Source: Duncaniella freteri
GTDB lineage: Bacteria > Bacteroidota > Bacteroidia > Bacteroidales > Muribaculaceae
Direction: 5' to 3'
NCBI RefSeq assembly: GCF_004766125.1
Contig: NZ_SJSA01000001.1
Span: 124,001 to 188,000, forward strand
Length of the DNA: 64,000 bases
The translations under genes were made by a program, and so were the position numbers. The notes below the pieces were generated by a model. It did no database searches, had not been told where the DNA came from, and saw only the letters and a list, made by a program, of their open reading frames with translations. Position 1 is the stretch's first letter; each line of letters begins with the position of its first letter. Of this stretch, positions 28,807-36,712 are shown piece after piece.

Positions 28807-30909
28807 CTATGGCAATGGTTTTATACCTTCCCAACGCACATTCCAGGTTCCGTCCTTAGGAAAACCCGGATTCCTTACATCACAACCATCCCAGCCGGCA
28901 GTCATCAGAGCAATAGCAGTAAGCAGTCCGCCATTGCCGGGAAGATAGCAACGCAGACGGTCGTCCTGATAGTTATGACCGTTGGGAAGATATGTATTGG
29001 TACGTTTATCCATCATAAGCGCGTTCACTGCCTTCTCAGGCTCACCGAGACGAGTGGCACACATTGCAGTAGTGGGATAATCCCATCCCCATGTCTTATT
29101 CCAGTTCCAGTTGCTGTAGATCCAGTCAAAAGTTGAATTCATGATATCCAACTCCAGAAGAGGCGACTGCGGAAGGATGCCGAGAGCACCGAGCACAGCC
29201 ATATGATCAGATGTGAAACGTATGTCGCTATATGTCTGAGGTGCCGTTTCTGCTGCAAGATACAATGAATCTTTGGATGACAGATGCGAAAGTGACGATG
29301 CTATCTCATCCCACTTTTCATCACGAGGCAGCCCGCGACGTTCACGCCACTTATTCGCCGTAAGAAGCCCGAAATGCCAATAGGACAGTTCGAAAGGAGG
29401 ATTCACTGTCTCAGCAGCCCTGAGGGTTTCCTGAGCAGGAATAATGCCTTTAAGCGTGTAGCGTCCTTTCACCGGATCATATGATACGAATGATGCCATG
29501 AAACGCGCGGTCTCCTCAACCTGATCCGCATACTTTTCAATCACAGCTCCATTAGGATTGGCTCGGTGAAGCAACTCTGCAAGATATATTATATGAGGCT
29601 GCTGCCATATGAGAAATGAGCCCACCTTGGATGGAGCCTCGACACCTGAGGGATCGGTCATCTTCATCCATCTCACTCCATCAAATCCCTGTCGATGAGC
29701 TATCTCACGAGCCAACGGCAACACCGACTCATACCAAGGCAGAGTGCGTGCCAACAGATTGTCATGACCATACAGAGCAAATTGAGCCTGATGCCACCAT
29801 ATCATTTCAAGATGGAACTTCCCGAACCAAGAGTTATAAGTCAGTCCAGTCTCCTGTGGAGGAGTGGAACCAGCGCACTGGACGGCAAGAAGGTATTGCG
29901 ACAGGACAACCCTGCGTTCAAGTTCTTGGGCACGAGGGTCGGTGCACTCGCTGAAATCGACAACTCCTCCCGATCTCCAGAAATAGTCCCAATAACGTGA
30001 TGCTTCGGAACGGACCTCCAAGGCATTAGCCTCATAGACACCTGTATCTAACGGGGAAAATTCAGCCGTAAAGCTCCATGAATCACTCAAAGGGGTCAAT
30101 CTGAACTCATTTCTCCCAGTCATGGATGGGATCACATCTCCATCCCAACTTACACTGATATAGTAGGACGTATCATCAAGTGTGTGACTAAGCATAACAT
30201 TATTTTCTCCCGATGATACAATCCTGGTTGCATGTAACGAATCGCATGACCAATCACAAGCATCATCAGCATGAGCACCAGTAGGATACGGAAAACGGAA
30301 TGCCACAGGAAGCTTAAGTGAAGTGTTGATCTCAGCTGAAACCATGTCACGATCAGGATGACAGGATGTAAGCACACTGACAGGCTTGCCATCCACCTTA
30401 TAGTTCGAGCGTATCACACCATTCCACATATCAAGCACCTGATCTATATCAGTCACCTGTCGAGGTGATATGTCAGCTATGCCTATACATCCCAGATGTA
30501 ATCTATGAGGATTGACCCTAAACCATTCACAAGCAGCCTTACCCCTCTCAGGCTCTTTAAGCTGTGTAGAATAAAGTTCTGTATGCCCATGCCCGAAATC
30601 ATACTCCTTGAGAGTCTCGGAATGAGTATAACTCTCCGCGTTAGGAAAAGAATGCCATCCCCACTGGCTCTGAGTACCCAATGGCACACCTTTCCGATAA
30701 TATTCCGGGAAAGTCTGCAAACCTGTGGCATCAACGGTAAACGCAAACTCACCATTGCCAACCGTGAGTGACGACAATGTGTCAATCTGTGTCACACGAG
30801 GGTTATTACGAGCCACAAGAGATCCTCTGTCAATAAGCTGCGCATCAACAGAAAATGCACATACAATTATTAAAGCACTTGACAGTAGTGCTGATAAACG
30901 TATTTTCAA
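28807..30909 (-). CDS. Secreted six-hairpin glycosidase-like protein (GH65-like), substrate unknown
   Basis: A 700-residue secreted protein with a signal peptide to about SVDAQ. The N-terminal beta domain has TLTVGNGEFAFTVD-like spacing (SSLTVGNGEFAFTVDATGLQ), and residues about 340-690 form an (alpha/alpha)6 barrel with WFGKFHLEMIWWHQAQFALY, typical of GH65/GH63-type helical-barrel enzymes. The Glu in KFHLEMIWW is a candidate acid. I cannot assign a numbered family. It is the first gene of the four-gene enzyme operon, 3 bases before DUF4450, so its dose sets the operon. Confidence 0.7.
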   Translation of the reverse strand: MKIRLSALLSSALIIVCAFSVDAQLIDRGSLVARNNPRVTQIDTLSSLTVGNGEFAFTVDATGLQTFPEYYRKGVPLGTQSQWGWHSFPNAESYTHSETLKEYDFGHGHTELYSTQLKEPERGKAACEWFRVNPHRLHLGCIGIADISPRQVTDIDQVLDMWNGVIRSNYKVDGKPVSVLTSCHPDRDMVSAEINTSLKLPVAFRFPYPTGAHADDACDWSCDSLHATRIVSSGENNVMLSHTLDDTSYYISVSWDGDVIPSMTGRNEFRLTPLSDSWSFTAEFSPLDTGVYEANALEVRSEASRYWDYFWRSGGVVDFSECTDPRAQELERRVVLSQYLLAVQCAGSTPPQETGLTYNSWFGKFHLEMIWWHQAQFALYGHDNLLARTLPWYESVLPLAREIAHRQGFDGVRWMKMTDPSGVEAPSKVGSFLIWQQPHIIYLAELLHRANPNGAVIEKYADQVEETARFMASFVSYDPVKGRYTLKGIIPAQETLRAAETVNPPFELSYWHFGLLTANKWRERRGLPRDEKWDEIASSLSHLSSKDSLYLAAETAPQTYSDIRFTSDHMAVLGALGILPQSPLLELDIMNSTFDWIYSNWNWNKTWGWDYPTTAMCATRLGEPEKAVNALMMDKRTNTYLPNGHNYQDDRLRCYLPGNGGLLTAIALMTAGWDGCDVRNPGFPKDGTWNVRWEGIKPLP

Positions 30910-30956
30910 GACATATTAGTTAAGGTGATTTATAATCCAGCAAATATTTCTGAGTA

Positions 30957-30972
30957 CAAATTTACAAAATTA
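30957..30972 (-). promoter_or_regulatory. Two overlapping-spaced -7 boxes before the pectin enzyme operon
   Basis: On the minus strand TAATTTTG (30965-30972) and TAAATTTG (30957-30964) both fit TAnnTTTG, 48-63 bases before the start codon. The IS ends only about 28 bases further upstream, so the -33 region lies at or in the insertion site (ATTG is part of the duplicated target). Confidence 0.4.
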
Positions 30973-30999
30973 CCTAAAAATATAAAGCCTATATACAAT

Positions 31000-32422
31000 T
31001 ATTACTGTCCGCTAAACTTTTTTAGTAGCGGTTGAAAATTAGGGCTGGCACCTATTGCAGGAGTCAGCCCTAAATGGTTATTTTGATGTCGCCAAACTAT
31101 CTTAAATAACCATGAGTAAAAGTAGTAATTTCTTCGGACAGCCGACATATGGTCAGCTGATAAAATCACTTGATCGTGAAAAAATAGTTGAAATCAGCCG
31201 AAAACACGGCGGAGAGAAATATGTCAAGAGCTTTGACGGCTATACGCATTTGCTTACGATGCTATATGCTGTCATACAGCGCTTCGATTCATTGCGTGAG
31301 ATAGAGACTTCTATGACAGCCGAGGTACGCAAACTCCATCATGTAGGCATTGACACTGTGCCCAGGCGGAGCACCTTGTCGGATGCAAATGCCAGACGTT
31401 CAGAGAAGTTCTTTGAAGATGTATACCGCGACTTGTATGCAGCCAATAAAGACATTCTTTCCTCGGACAGCCGACGCAATGGCACGGAAGAGTGGATAAG
31501 ACGGCTTAGAATCATCGATTCCACTACAATCACGTTGTTCTCCAATGCTATTTTCAAGGGTGTTGGCCGTCATCCGAAGACGGGAAAGAAGAAAGGCGGC
31601 ATCAAGGTACACTCGGTCATACATGCCAACGAGGGCGTTCACTGCGACGTACAGTTCACTTCGGCAGCGACCAATGACTCCTTCATGCTTGCACCGAGCC
31701 ATTACAGCCACAACGAGATAGTAGCACTTGACCGTGCATATATCAACTATGCCAAATTCGAGGAACTGACGGATCGAGGGGTGGTATATGTAACCAAAAT
31801 GAAGAAAAACCTCAGTTATGAAATACTTGTGGACTGTATGCACCAGAATCCGCAGGGACTGATGGAGTACCGTGAACAGGTCGTAGTGTTCCGTAAAGAC
31901 GGCATCAACCACATTGCAAGAATAATCACATACGTTGACATTAAGAAAGGCAAGAAGCCAAAACTTATATCGCTTCTCACCAATGACTTCGACATGCCTC
32001 TGGAGACAATCGTGGCCACCTACCGTCGCCGATGGCAGATTGAGTCGCTTTTCAAGCAGATAAAGCAGAACTTCCCTTTGCGATACTTCTATGGCGAAAG
32101 TGCCAATGCCATAAAAATACAGATTTGGGTAACGCTCATAGCTAATCTGTTGCTCTCGGTCTTACAAAGCACCTTGCAAAGGCGTTGGAGCTTTTCTGGA
32201 CTGGCTACAATCGTCAGAATTGTACTGATGTATTATCTGAATCTCGAAAAGTTCCTAAATCAGCCCGACGCTGACTTGAAAATCATGCTCGCAGAGGCCT
32301 CGGAATCCCCTCCTGAAGATCCCGAAAACTGCTGAGGGGGCTTGTCAAATACAAAAAGTAAGCCCAACTTATGCTGTTCAAGAAGTTGGACTCACCCTTT
32401 TATGGTTTAGCGGACAGTAAAA
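31000..32422 (+). mobile_element. IS4-family insertion sequence with 9-bp target duplication
   Basis: The element is 1423 bases long. Its ends are inverted repeats, TTACTGTCCGCTAAAC on the left from 31002 and the complement at 32405-32420 on the right; the outermost two to three bases differ slightly. The 9-base sequence ATATACAAT stands directly outside both ends (30991-30999 and 32423-32431), a clean target duplication showing one intact insertion. A hairpin at 31039-31073 lies between the left end and the transposase start and would limit read-through into it. The element separates the pectin enzyme operon from the small-RNA unit and regulator upstream. Confidence 0.88.
31112..32335 (+). 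CDS. IS4-family transposase (DUF4372 + DDE domain)
   Basis: A 407-residue DDE transposase. The N-terminal 75 residues match the DUF4372 leader domain of IS4-type enzymes ([20 protein letters not shown]). The catalytic core shows the first Asp in [13 protein letters not shown], the second in [11 protein letters not shown], and the Glu in the YREK-type signature [16 protein letters not shown]. It appears intact, with the stop 87 bases before the right end of the element. It is transcribed opposite to the surrounding locus. Confidence 0.92.
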   Translation: MSKSSNFFGQPTYGQLIKSLDREKIVEISRKHGGEKYVKSFDGYTHLLTMLYAVIQRFDSLREIETSMTAEVRKLHHVGIDTVPRRSTLSDANARRSEKFFEDVYRDLYAANKDILSSDSRRNGTEEWIRRLRIIDSTTITLFSNAIFKGVGRHPKTGKKKGGIKVHSVIHANEGVHCDVQFTSAATNDSFMLAPSHYSHNEIVALDRAYINYAKFEELTDRGVVYVTKMKKNLSYEILVDCMHQNPQGLMEYREQVVVFRKDGINHIARIITYVDIKKGKKPKLISLLTNDFDMPLETIVATYRRRWQIESLFKQIKQNFPLRYFYGESANAIKIQIWVTLIANLLLSVLQSTLQRRWSFSGLATIVRIVLMYYLNLEKFLNQPDADLKIMLAEASESPPEDPENC

Positions 32423-32431
32423 ATATACAAT

Positions 32432-32608
32432 AAAAAAGAGCCACCATCATCACGAAGGCCGCTCCAAACAGAATCTAACGTAGTGAAAACTTTTATCTAA
32501 CAAAAACTAATCTTGTTACCTAATCTTTTTACCTTAAACTCAACCTATTTTACCATGATACAATCTCTATTATAAAAATGGTGTTGTCTGTAATTTTTAT
32601 CACATCGC
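32432..32608 (-). ncRNA. Putative structured RNA or leader, long relative of the MVLDLR small-RNA unit
   Basis: On the minus strand a TAACTTTG box (32608-32615, with TTG about 20 bases further upstream) starts a unit of roughly 170 bases. It shares the landmarks of the two short units elsewhere: AACTTTGC, then TCATGGTA (ATG at 32556), then TTTAAGGTAAAAAGATTA. Here the ATG opens only M-V-K-stop. It ends at a terminator (32432-32464: GAGC and CC pair with GG and GCTC around the loop, then six T). Before the IS arrived, the end of this unit was about 90 bases from the promoter region of the enzyme operon, so it could be an attenuating leader or a separate small RNA. Confidence 0.45.
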
Positions 32609-32615
32609 AAAGTTA

Positions 32616-32901
32616 AAGGGTTATTTCTTGCGAAACAACCCCTTGACAAAGCTATCAAAATCGTATTTAATAAAATCTAAACATATGGCAACTGGTAATC
32701 AATATATTAGCTTGTCAATTACTAATATTTATCTAAACGTAATAGTTCGGTAAAATTTGCATATTCAATTGAATATCAATAAGATGCAACAACAATTCAA
32801 TATCAATGCAAACTATTGTGTATCAGTGCGATACAGCTATGCCTGCTCAAAAATTACCGAACTGTTGTAAACGGTAATCAAATAAATATACACATAAAGC
32901 C
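32616..32901. other. A+T-rich intergenic region with a weak inverted repeat
   Basis: No gene is seen. GTTCGGTAA (32745-32753) and its complement TTACCGAAC (32854-32862) form a distant inverted repeat, and short palindromes such as TATTCAATTGAATA lie between. It separates the regulator's 3' end from the small-RNA unit. Confidence 0.4.
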
Positions 32902-33087
32902 TCAGAAAGCCCCTATTTTCTTTGCATCCTCCTCAAAAGAAGCTCTATCCACTGCACGAGTACGAAGCTTGTTTCTATAAGTATATATAGTGTTAGTAGA
33001 GATCCCGAGAAACCGTGCAATGACAGCAGCATCGTCGATACCAAGACGACTCAAGGCAAGCACCCTTAACTCCGTAGTAAGAATCCC
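32902..33087 (-). pseudogene. Detached C-terminal HTH region of the DUF6377 regulator
   Basis: Read one base out of phase with the gene before it, this stretch encodes GILTTELRVLALSRLGIDDA, AVIARFLGISTNTIYTYRNK and LRTRAVDRASFEEDAKKIGA, then TGA. That is the LuxR-like helix-turn-helix with which DUF6377 proteins normally end. There is no start codon of its own at the right place. One more C in the CCCC run at 33088-33091 would join it to the upstream frame. Confidence 0.75.
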
Positions 33088-34544
33088 GGGGAAGAAAGCA
33101 CTATCTGTTTGTCCGGCTGCAATAGCTTATTAACATCTTCTATATATGTAGGGAAAATATGAAGCAACGCTTCATCGAAAACCTCATAGAACTTGCGACG
33201 CTGCTCGTCAATGATACGACCCGACTTAATATAGGCAAGAAGCTCTTCAGCCTGTCCGGCTGTTATCTTTCGTCGGCTCAATCTATTATAATCCTCCAGG
33301 CTCTCAATATACGATGAACAAAGCCCCATGAACTCAGTTATGTAAGTCTCCTTAGCAAGATTCGCCCTGGCAAGACGCTCTTCGACAACCCTAAGTTTCT
33401 TAACCTCCTTGCGTTTATTAACAATCATTTTTGCCACCAACACAAGTAACATGATGAGCACTACCACCAATCCCGAAAGAATGGCAAGCTTATGATGTCT
33501 ATCCTTGTCAATATCCGATGAAACATCCATAAATGCTTCATTCAATCTCATAAGGTTGAATTTCATGTCGCCTTGAAGAGCCTGGTCAAGAGATACTGCA
33601 AGATAATTATACGCACGCGACTTATCGTTAGTGAGCGAAAGCATCTCTCCGAGCCGCATAAGTGCCACCCCACTAAGATTAGCCGACCTGATATTTGCTA
33701 TAGCTCCTTTGGAATAATAGTAGACTGACTCATCATAGTTGCCTGTCTCCCAAAAATATTCACCCAAAATGGTATTGACAAAAGGATAATTCTCATCTGA
33801 TTCATCTGCTATCTCCAACATTTTCTTAAGGCTGGTAACCATCATCCGCTTCTTGCCATCAACCATATTGATCAGAGCATCACAATACAGGTATGCACTG
33901 CTGTCATTCCCTACGTATCTTTTTTCAGCCTCAAGATGTTTACGCCCATGCACAAAATAATTGGTCCACTGGTCTCTATGTTCATAAAATGCGCCCAAGG
34001 TAACATATGTGGCAAAACCTACGTAATGAAACCGTCGTTCCACACCTGGCATCACACCTGATTTCTCTACATGATTAAGGTCATCTATACAATCATGCAC
34101 ACGCCCCCTGTTGAAGAATGCAAAAGCTCTCTCCACTAAGAAAAGCTGCATATACAGAGAATCCGACTCAAGCGCACTCAGATGCAAACCTCGGTTGCAT
34201 ACATTAATGGTAGAATCGGTAGATATATCTGACCACAGACGAGCCTGCTCAAGATAAAGCGACAATTGCCGCCCCTTATCCATTGTCTCATTTATGAGCA
34301 CCTCTACCGAATCAGCCTTAGCCCGCCGCTGATCCATATAGATCTTACGATCGGCTATGAGCTCGTCAAGCTGCTCCAACAAATCTTCATTGCCGGACGC
34401 ATTGTAGGATAATGCATTTATATGTGATGATAATATTACATTAAGCACTATAATTAGGAAAATGGAGAGAGCGATTTTCATGAGAGGGTTGAATGTGTTA
34501 ATGCGTGGTATGAGAGAGGATGTGTTCTTGAATTTGTTAAACAT
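33066..34544 (-). CDS. DUF6377 membrane regulator, C-terminus lost by frameshift
   Basis: DUF6377 proteins are one-piece membrane regulators of Bacteroidota: a periplasmic TPR sensor, one membrane helix, and a cytoplasmic part ending in a DNA-binding HTH. Here residues about 22-45 are a signal or anchor segment, 80-370 the helical repeats (for example YPFVNTILGEYFWETGNYDE), 375-395 a membrane helix (LAILSGLVVVLIMLLVLVAK), and then a coiled linker. The probable start is ATG 34481 (MKIALSIFLI), not the first in-frame ATG at 34544. The frame ends at QIVLSSPGFLLRS, where relatives continue into the HTH; that part is present in another frame just downstream. It most likely controlled the adjacent pectin locus. 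Confidence 0.8.
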   Translation of the reverse strand: MFNKFKNTSSLIPRINTFNPLMKIALSIFLIIVLNVILSSHINALSYNASGNEDLLEQLDELIADRKIYMDQRRAKADSVEVLINETMDKGRQLSLYLEQARLWSDISTDSTINVCNRGLHLSALESDSLYMQLFLVERAFAFFNRGRVHDCIDDLNHVEKSGVMPGVERRFHYVGFATYVTLGAFYEHRDQWTNYFVHGRKHLEAEKRYVGNDSSAYLYCDALINMVDGKKRMMVTSLKKMLEIADESDENYPFVNTILGEYFWETGNYDESVYYYSKGAIANIRSANLSGVALMRLGEMLSLTNDKSRAYNYLAVSLDQALQGDMKFNLMRLNEAFMDVSSDIDKDRHHKLAILSGLVVVLIMLLVLVAKMIVNKRKEVKKLRVVEERLARANLAKETYITEFMGLCSSYIESLEDYNRLSRRKITAGQAEELLAYIKSGRIIDEQRRKFYEVFDEALLHIFPTYIEDVNKLLQPDKQIVLSSPGFLLRS

Positions 34545-34609
34545 TGATTTGAATTACTGACTTACGTTAAGCAATAATTTATTTTTTCGTACTATTTCGC
34601 TCTGTATTG

Positions 34610-34617
34610 CAAAGATA
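34610..34617 (-). promoter_or_regulatory. Putative -7 box for the DUF6377 gene
   Basis: TATCTTTG on the minus strand matches TAnnTTTG. It lies 66 bases before the ATG at 34544 and about 130 before the favoured ATG at 34481. No clean -33 box. Confidence 0.4.
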
Positions 34618-34769
34618 GGAACAAAAAATGGTAGCAGAAAGAAATCACGGCTCTCTTTTTCATTAAAAAAGGTTAAGATAATCGTTGTCAATGTTATAAT
34701 ATCGTGATAAAGATCGAACAGGATATTTAGTTAAATTTTATTAATCAGCACGATATTTTGGCAAAAACA

Positions 34770-34801
34770 TTTGTTTATATTAAAGTACTAATATAACTTT
34801 G
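34770..34801 (+). promoter_or_regulatory. Promoter of small-RNA unit, copy A
   Basis: TTTG (34770-34773), a 20-base spacer, and TAACTTTG (34794-34801) form a full Bacteroides promoter. Confidence 0.65.
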
Positions 34802-34807
34802 CTAAAT

Positions 34808-34873
34808 AAGTTTTTCATGGTATTAGATTTAAGGTAAGAAAGTTATTCGTCGTGATGACGAGTAATTTTTTTT
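34808..34873 (+). ncRNA. Putative small RNA with six-codon ORF (MVLDLR), copy A
   Basis: About 66 bases from the predicted start to the end of an intrinsic terminator. It contains ATG GTA TTA GAT TTA AGG TAA (34817-34837), encoding MVLDLR. The terminator is TTATTCGTC (34843-34851), a 5-base loop, its complement with one wobble (34857-34865), and eight T. Nearly the same unit, including the peptide, lies at 49100-49198 on the other strand. It is in the gap between the DUF6377 and gdhA promoters and points toward gdhA, whose own promoter is 155 bases further on. It could be a small regulatory RNA, a leader peptide, or both. Confidence 0.6.
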
Positions 34874-35027
34874 GCTTTTAATTGTCTTTATCCCTATACA
34901 CACAACCCAAAGTTTCAATTGTATCATATGAGTCCATACCGAGCTAGGTGTGGACTCACATTGCTATAACCAAACATCAATGACAATATAAACAATCACA
35001 TATTTTGTTATTTTTCATTGCAAATAT

Positions 35028-35058
35028 TTTGAAATTAACCATAATTTATATAACTTTG
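35028..35058 (+). promoter_or_regulatory. Bacteroides-type promoter for gdhA
   Basis: TTTG (35028-35031), a 19-base spacer and TAACTTTG (35051-35058). The leader to the ATG is about 100 bases. Confidence 0.7.
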
Positions 35059-35166
35059 TCGCAAAAATAAAACAGCATATAACATTTTGACATTCCAGAC
35101 CGATATAACAGGACAACAAACAACGATATAAAATAAAACGAATCTCAGATTCCAATTTCCTAAGGT

Positions 35167-36504
35167 ATGAAAGCAACAGAAGTTATTGACGACCTGAAGC
35201 GTCGTTTCCCGAACGAGCCTGAATATATACAGGCTGTAGAAGAAGTTCTCACCACAATCGAAGATGTGTACAACGAAAATCCGGAATTTGAACGTTACAA
35301 TCTTGTCGAACGTCTGTGCATTCCCGATCGGATTTTCTCGTTCCGTGTATCATGGGTCGATGACAAAGGGAAAGTACACAATAATATGGGATACCGTGTA
35401 CAGCACAACAACGCCATCGGTCCATACAAGGGAGGGATACGTTTTCATTCGTCAGTCAACCTATCCATACTTAAATTCCTTGCTTTCGAGCAGACTTTCA
35501 AGAACTCACTCACCACTCTTGCAATGGGTGGAGCAAAAGGAGGAAGCGACTTCTCTCCCCGCGGCAAGAGCGACATGGAAGTGATGCGTTTCTGCCAGGC
35601 CTTTATATCAGAACTGTGGCGACAGATCGGACCTGACACAGATGTACCTGCCGGCGATATAGGAGTAGGAGGCAGAGAGGTCGGATACATGTTCGGTCAG
35701 TACAAAAAGATGGCTCGTGAATTCACCGGAACATTCACAGGGAAAGGACTTGAATTCGGAGGCTCCAAAATACGCCCTGAGGCTACCGGATATGGCAATG
35801 TATACTTTCTTCTCGAAATGTTGCGCACACGCGGCATTGACATTGCCGGCAAACGGGTAGCCATATCGGGATCAGGAAATGTGGCAACCTATACCGCCGA
35901 GAAGCTGCTAAGCCTTGGAGCAAAAGTGGTGTCAATGAGCGACTCTGACGGCACAATCCATGTTCCAGAAGGACTATCACGCGAACAACTTGACTACATA
36001 TTCAAACTCAAAAACATATACCGTGGCAGAATCCGCGAATTTGCCGAAGAATATGAATGTGAATACTATGAGGGCGAGCGTCCATGGCAGCGTGTGGCAT
36101 GTGACATCGCAATGCCATCAGCCACACAGAACGAAATTGATGGCGATGATGCAAACGCACTCATAGCCAACGGATGCATCGCAGTAAGCGAGGGTGCCAA
36201 CATGCCATCAACACCTGAAGCGATACGCGAATTCCAAAAAGCACATATCCTGTATGCACCTGGCAAGGCTGCAAATGCCGGCGGTGTATCGGTATCAGGG
36301 CTGGAAATGTCACAGAATTCTCAGAAACTCTCATGGAGTGAAGAGGAAGTTGATGCCAAACTTCAACAGATAATGACCGAAATACATAACCAATGTGTGA
36401 AATACGGCAAAGAAGAGGACGGTTACATCAACTATGTCAAAGGAGCAAACGTGGCTGGCTTCATGAAAGTCGCACGCGCAATGATGGCACAGGGAATTTT
36501 ATAA
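35167..36504 (+). CDS. gdhA: NADP-type glutamate dehydrogenase
   Basis: The enzyme joins ammonia to 2-oxoglutarate, the main nitrogen entry point in gut Bacteroidales. At 445 residues it has the normal hexameric GDH length. Substrate-binding lysines are seen in PYKGGIRFH (K88) and the catalytic Lys in MGGAKGGSDF (K124); the nucleotide domain has VAISGSGNVATYTAEKL, and the conserved VSEGANMPSTPEA and GKAANAGGVSVSGLEMSQN follow. It stands alone with its own promoter and a terminator behind it. Copy A of the small-RNA unit lies in its upstream region. Confidence 0.95.
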   Translation: MKATEVIDDLKRRFPNEPEYIQAVEEVLTTIEDVYNENPEFERYNLVERLCIPDRIFSFRVSWVDDKGKVHNNMGYRVQHNNAIGPYKGGIRFHSSVNLSILKFLAFEQTFKNSLTTLAMGGAKGGSDFSPRGKSDMEVMRFCQAFISELWRQIGPDTDVPAGDIGVGGREVGYMFGQYKKMAREFTGTFTGKGLEFGGSKIRPEATGYGNVYFLLEMLRTRGIDIAGKRVAISGSGNVATYTAEKLLSLGAKVVSMSDSDGTIHVPEGLSREQLDYIFKLKNIYRGRIREFAEEYECEYYEGERPWQRVACDIAMPSATQNEIDGDDANALIANGCIAVSEGANMPSTPEAIREFQKAHILYAPGKAANAGGVSVSGLEMSQNSQKLSWSEEEVDAKLQQIMTEIHNQCVKYGKEEDGYINYVKGANVAGFMKVARAMMAQGIL

Positions 36505-36565
36505 TTAAATATACACTCTATCAAGCTAACAACCAACTACATCCCTAAATAGACACTGTCCCGGG

Positions 36566-36600
36566 CCTCCGTACAAGTGATTGTGCGGAGGTCTATTTTT
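36566..36600 (+). terminator. Terminator of gdhA
   Basis: CCTCCGTACAA (36566-36576) pairs with TTGTGCGGAGG (36581-36591) with one wobble, followed by TCTATTTTT. Confidence 0.75.
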
Positions 36601-36629
36601 ATATGAAATACGATATTAACGGACACATA

Positions 36630-36696
36630 GCAAGCGGCATGCACAACAGATGATGCGAAGTAACGAGCACCAAACATGCTGCGGCATGCCGCTTGC
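36630..36696. other. Inverted repeat between gdhA and the convergent gene
   Basis: GCAAGCGGCATGC (36630-36642) and its exact complement (36684-36696) flank 41 bases. A T6 run follows on the plus strand. It may end transcription of the converging gene or back up the gdhA terminator. Confidence 0.5.
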
Positions 36697-36712
36697 ATAT
36701 AGATTTTTTCAG

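Noticed and set aside
31039..31073. Hairpin before the transposase as a host terminator
   Set aside because: It lies inside the insertion sequence, between its left end and the transposase, and belongs to the element.
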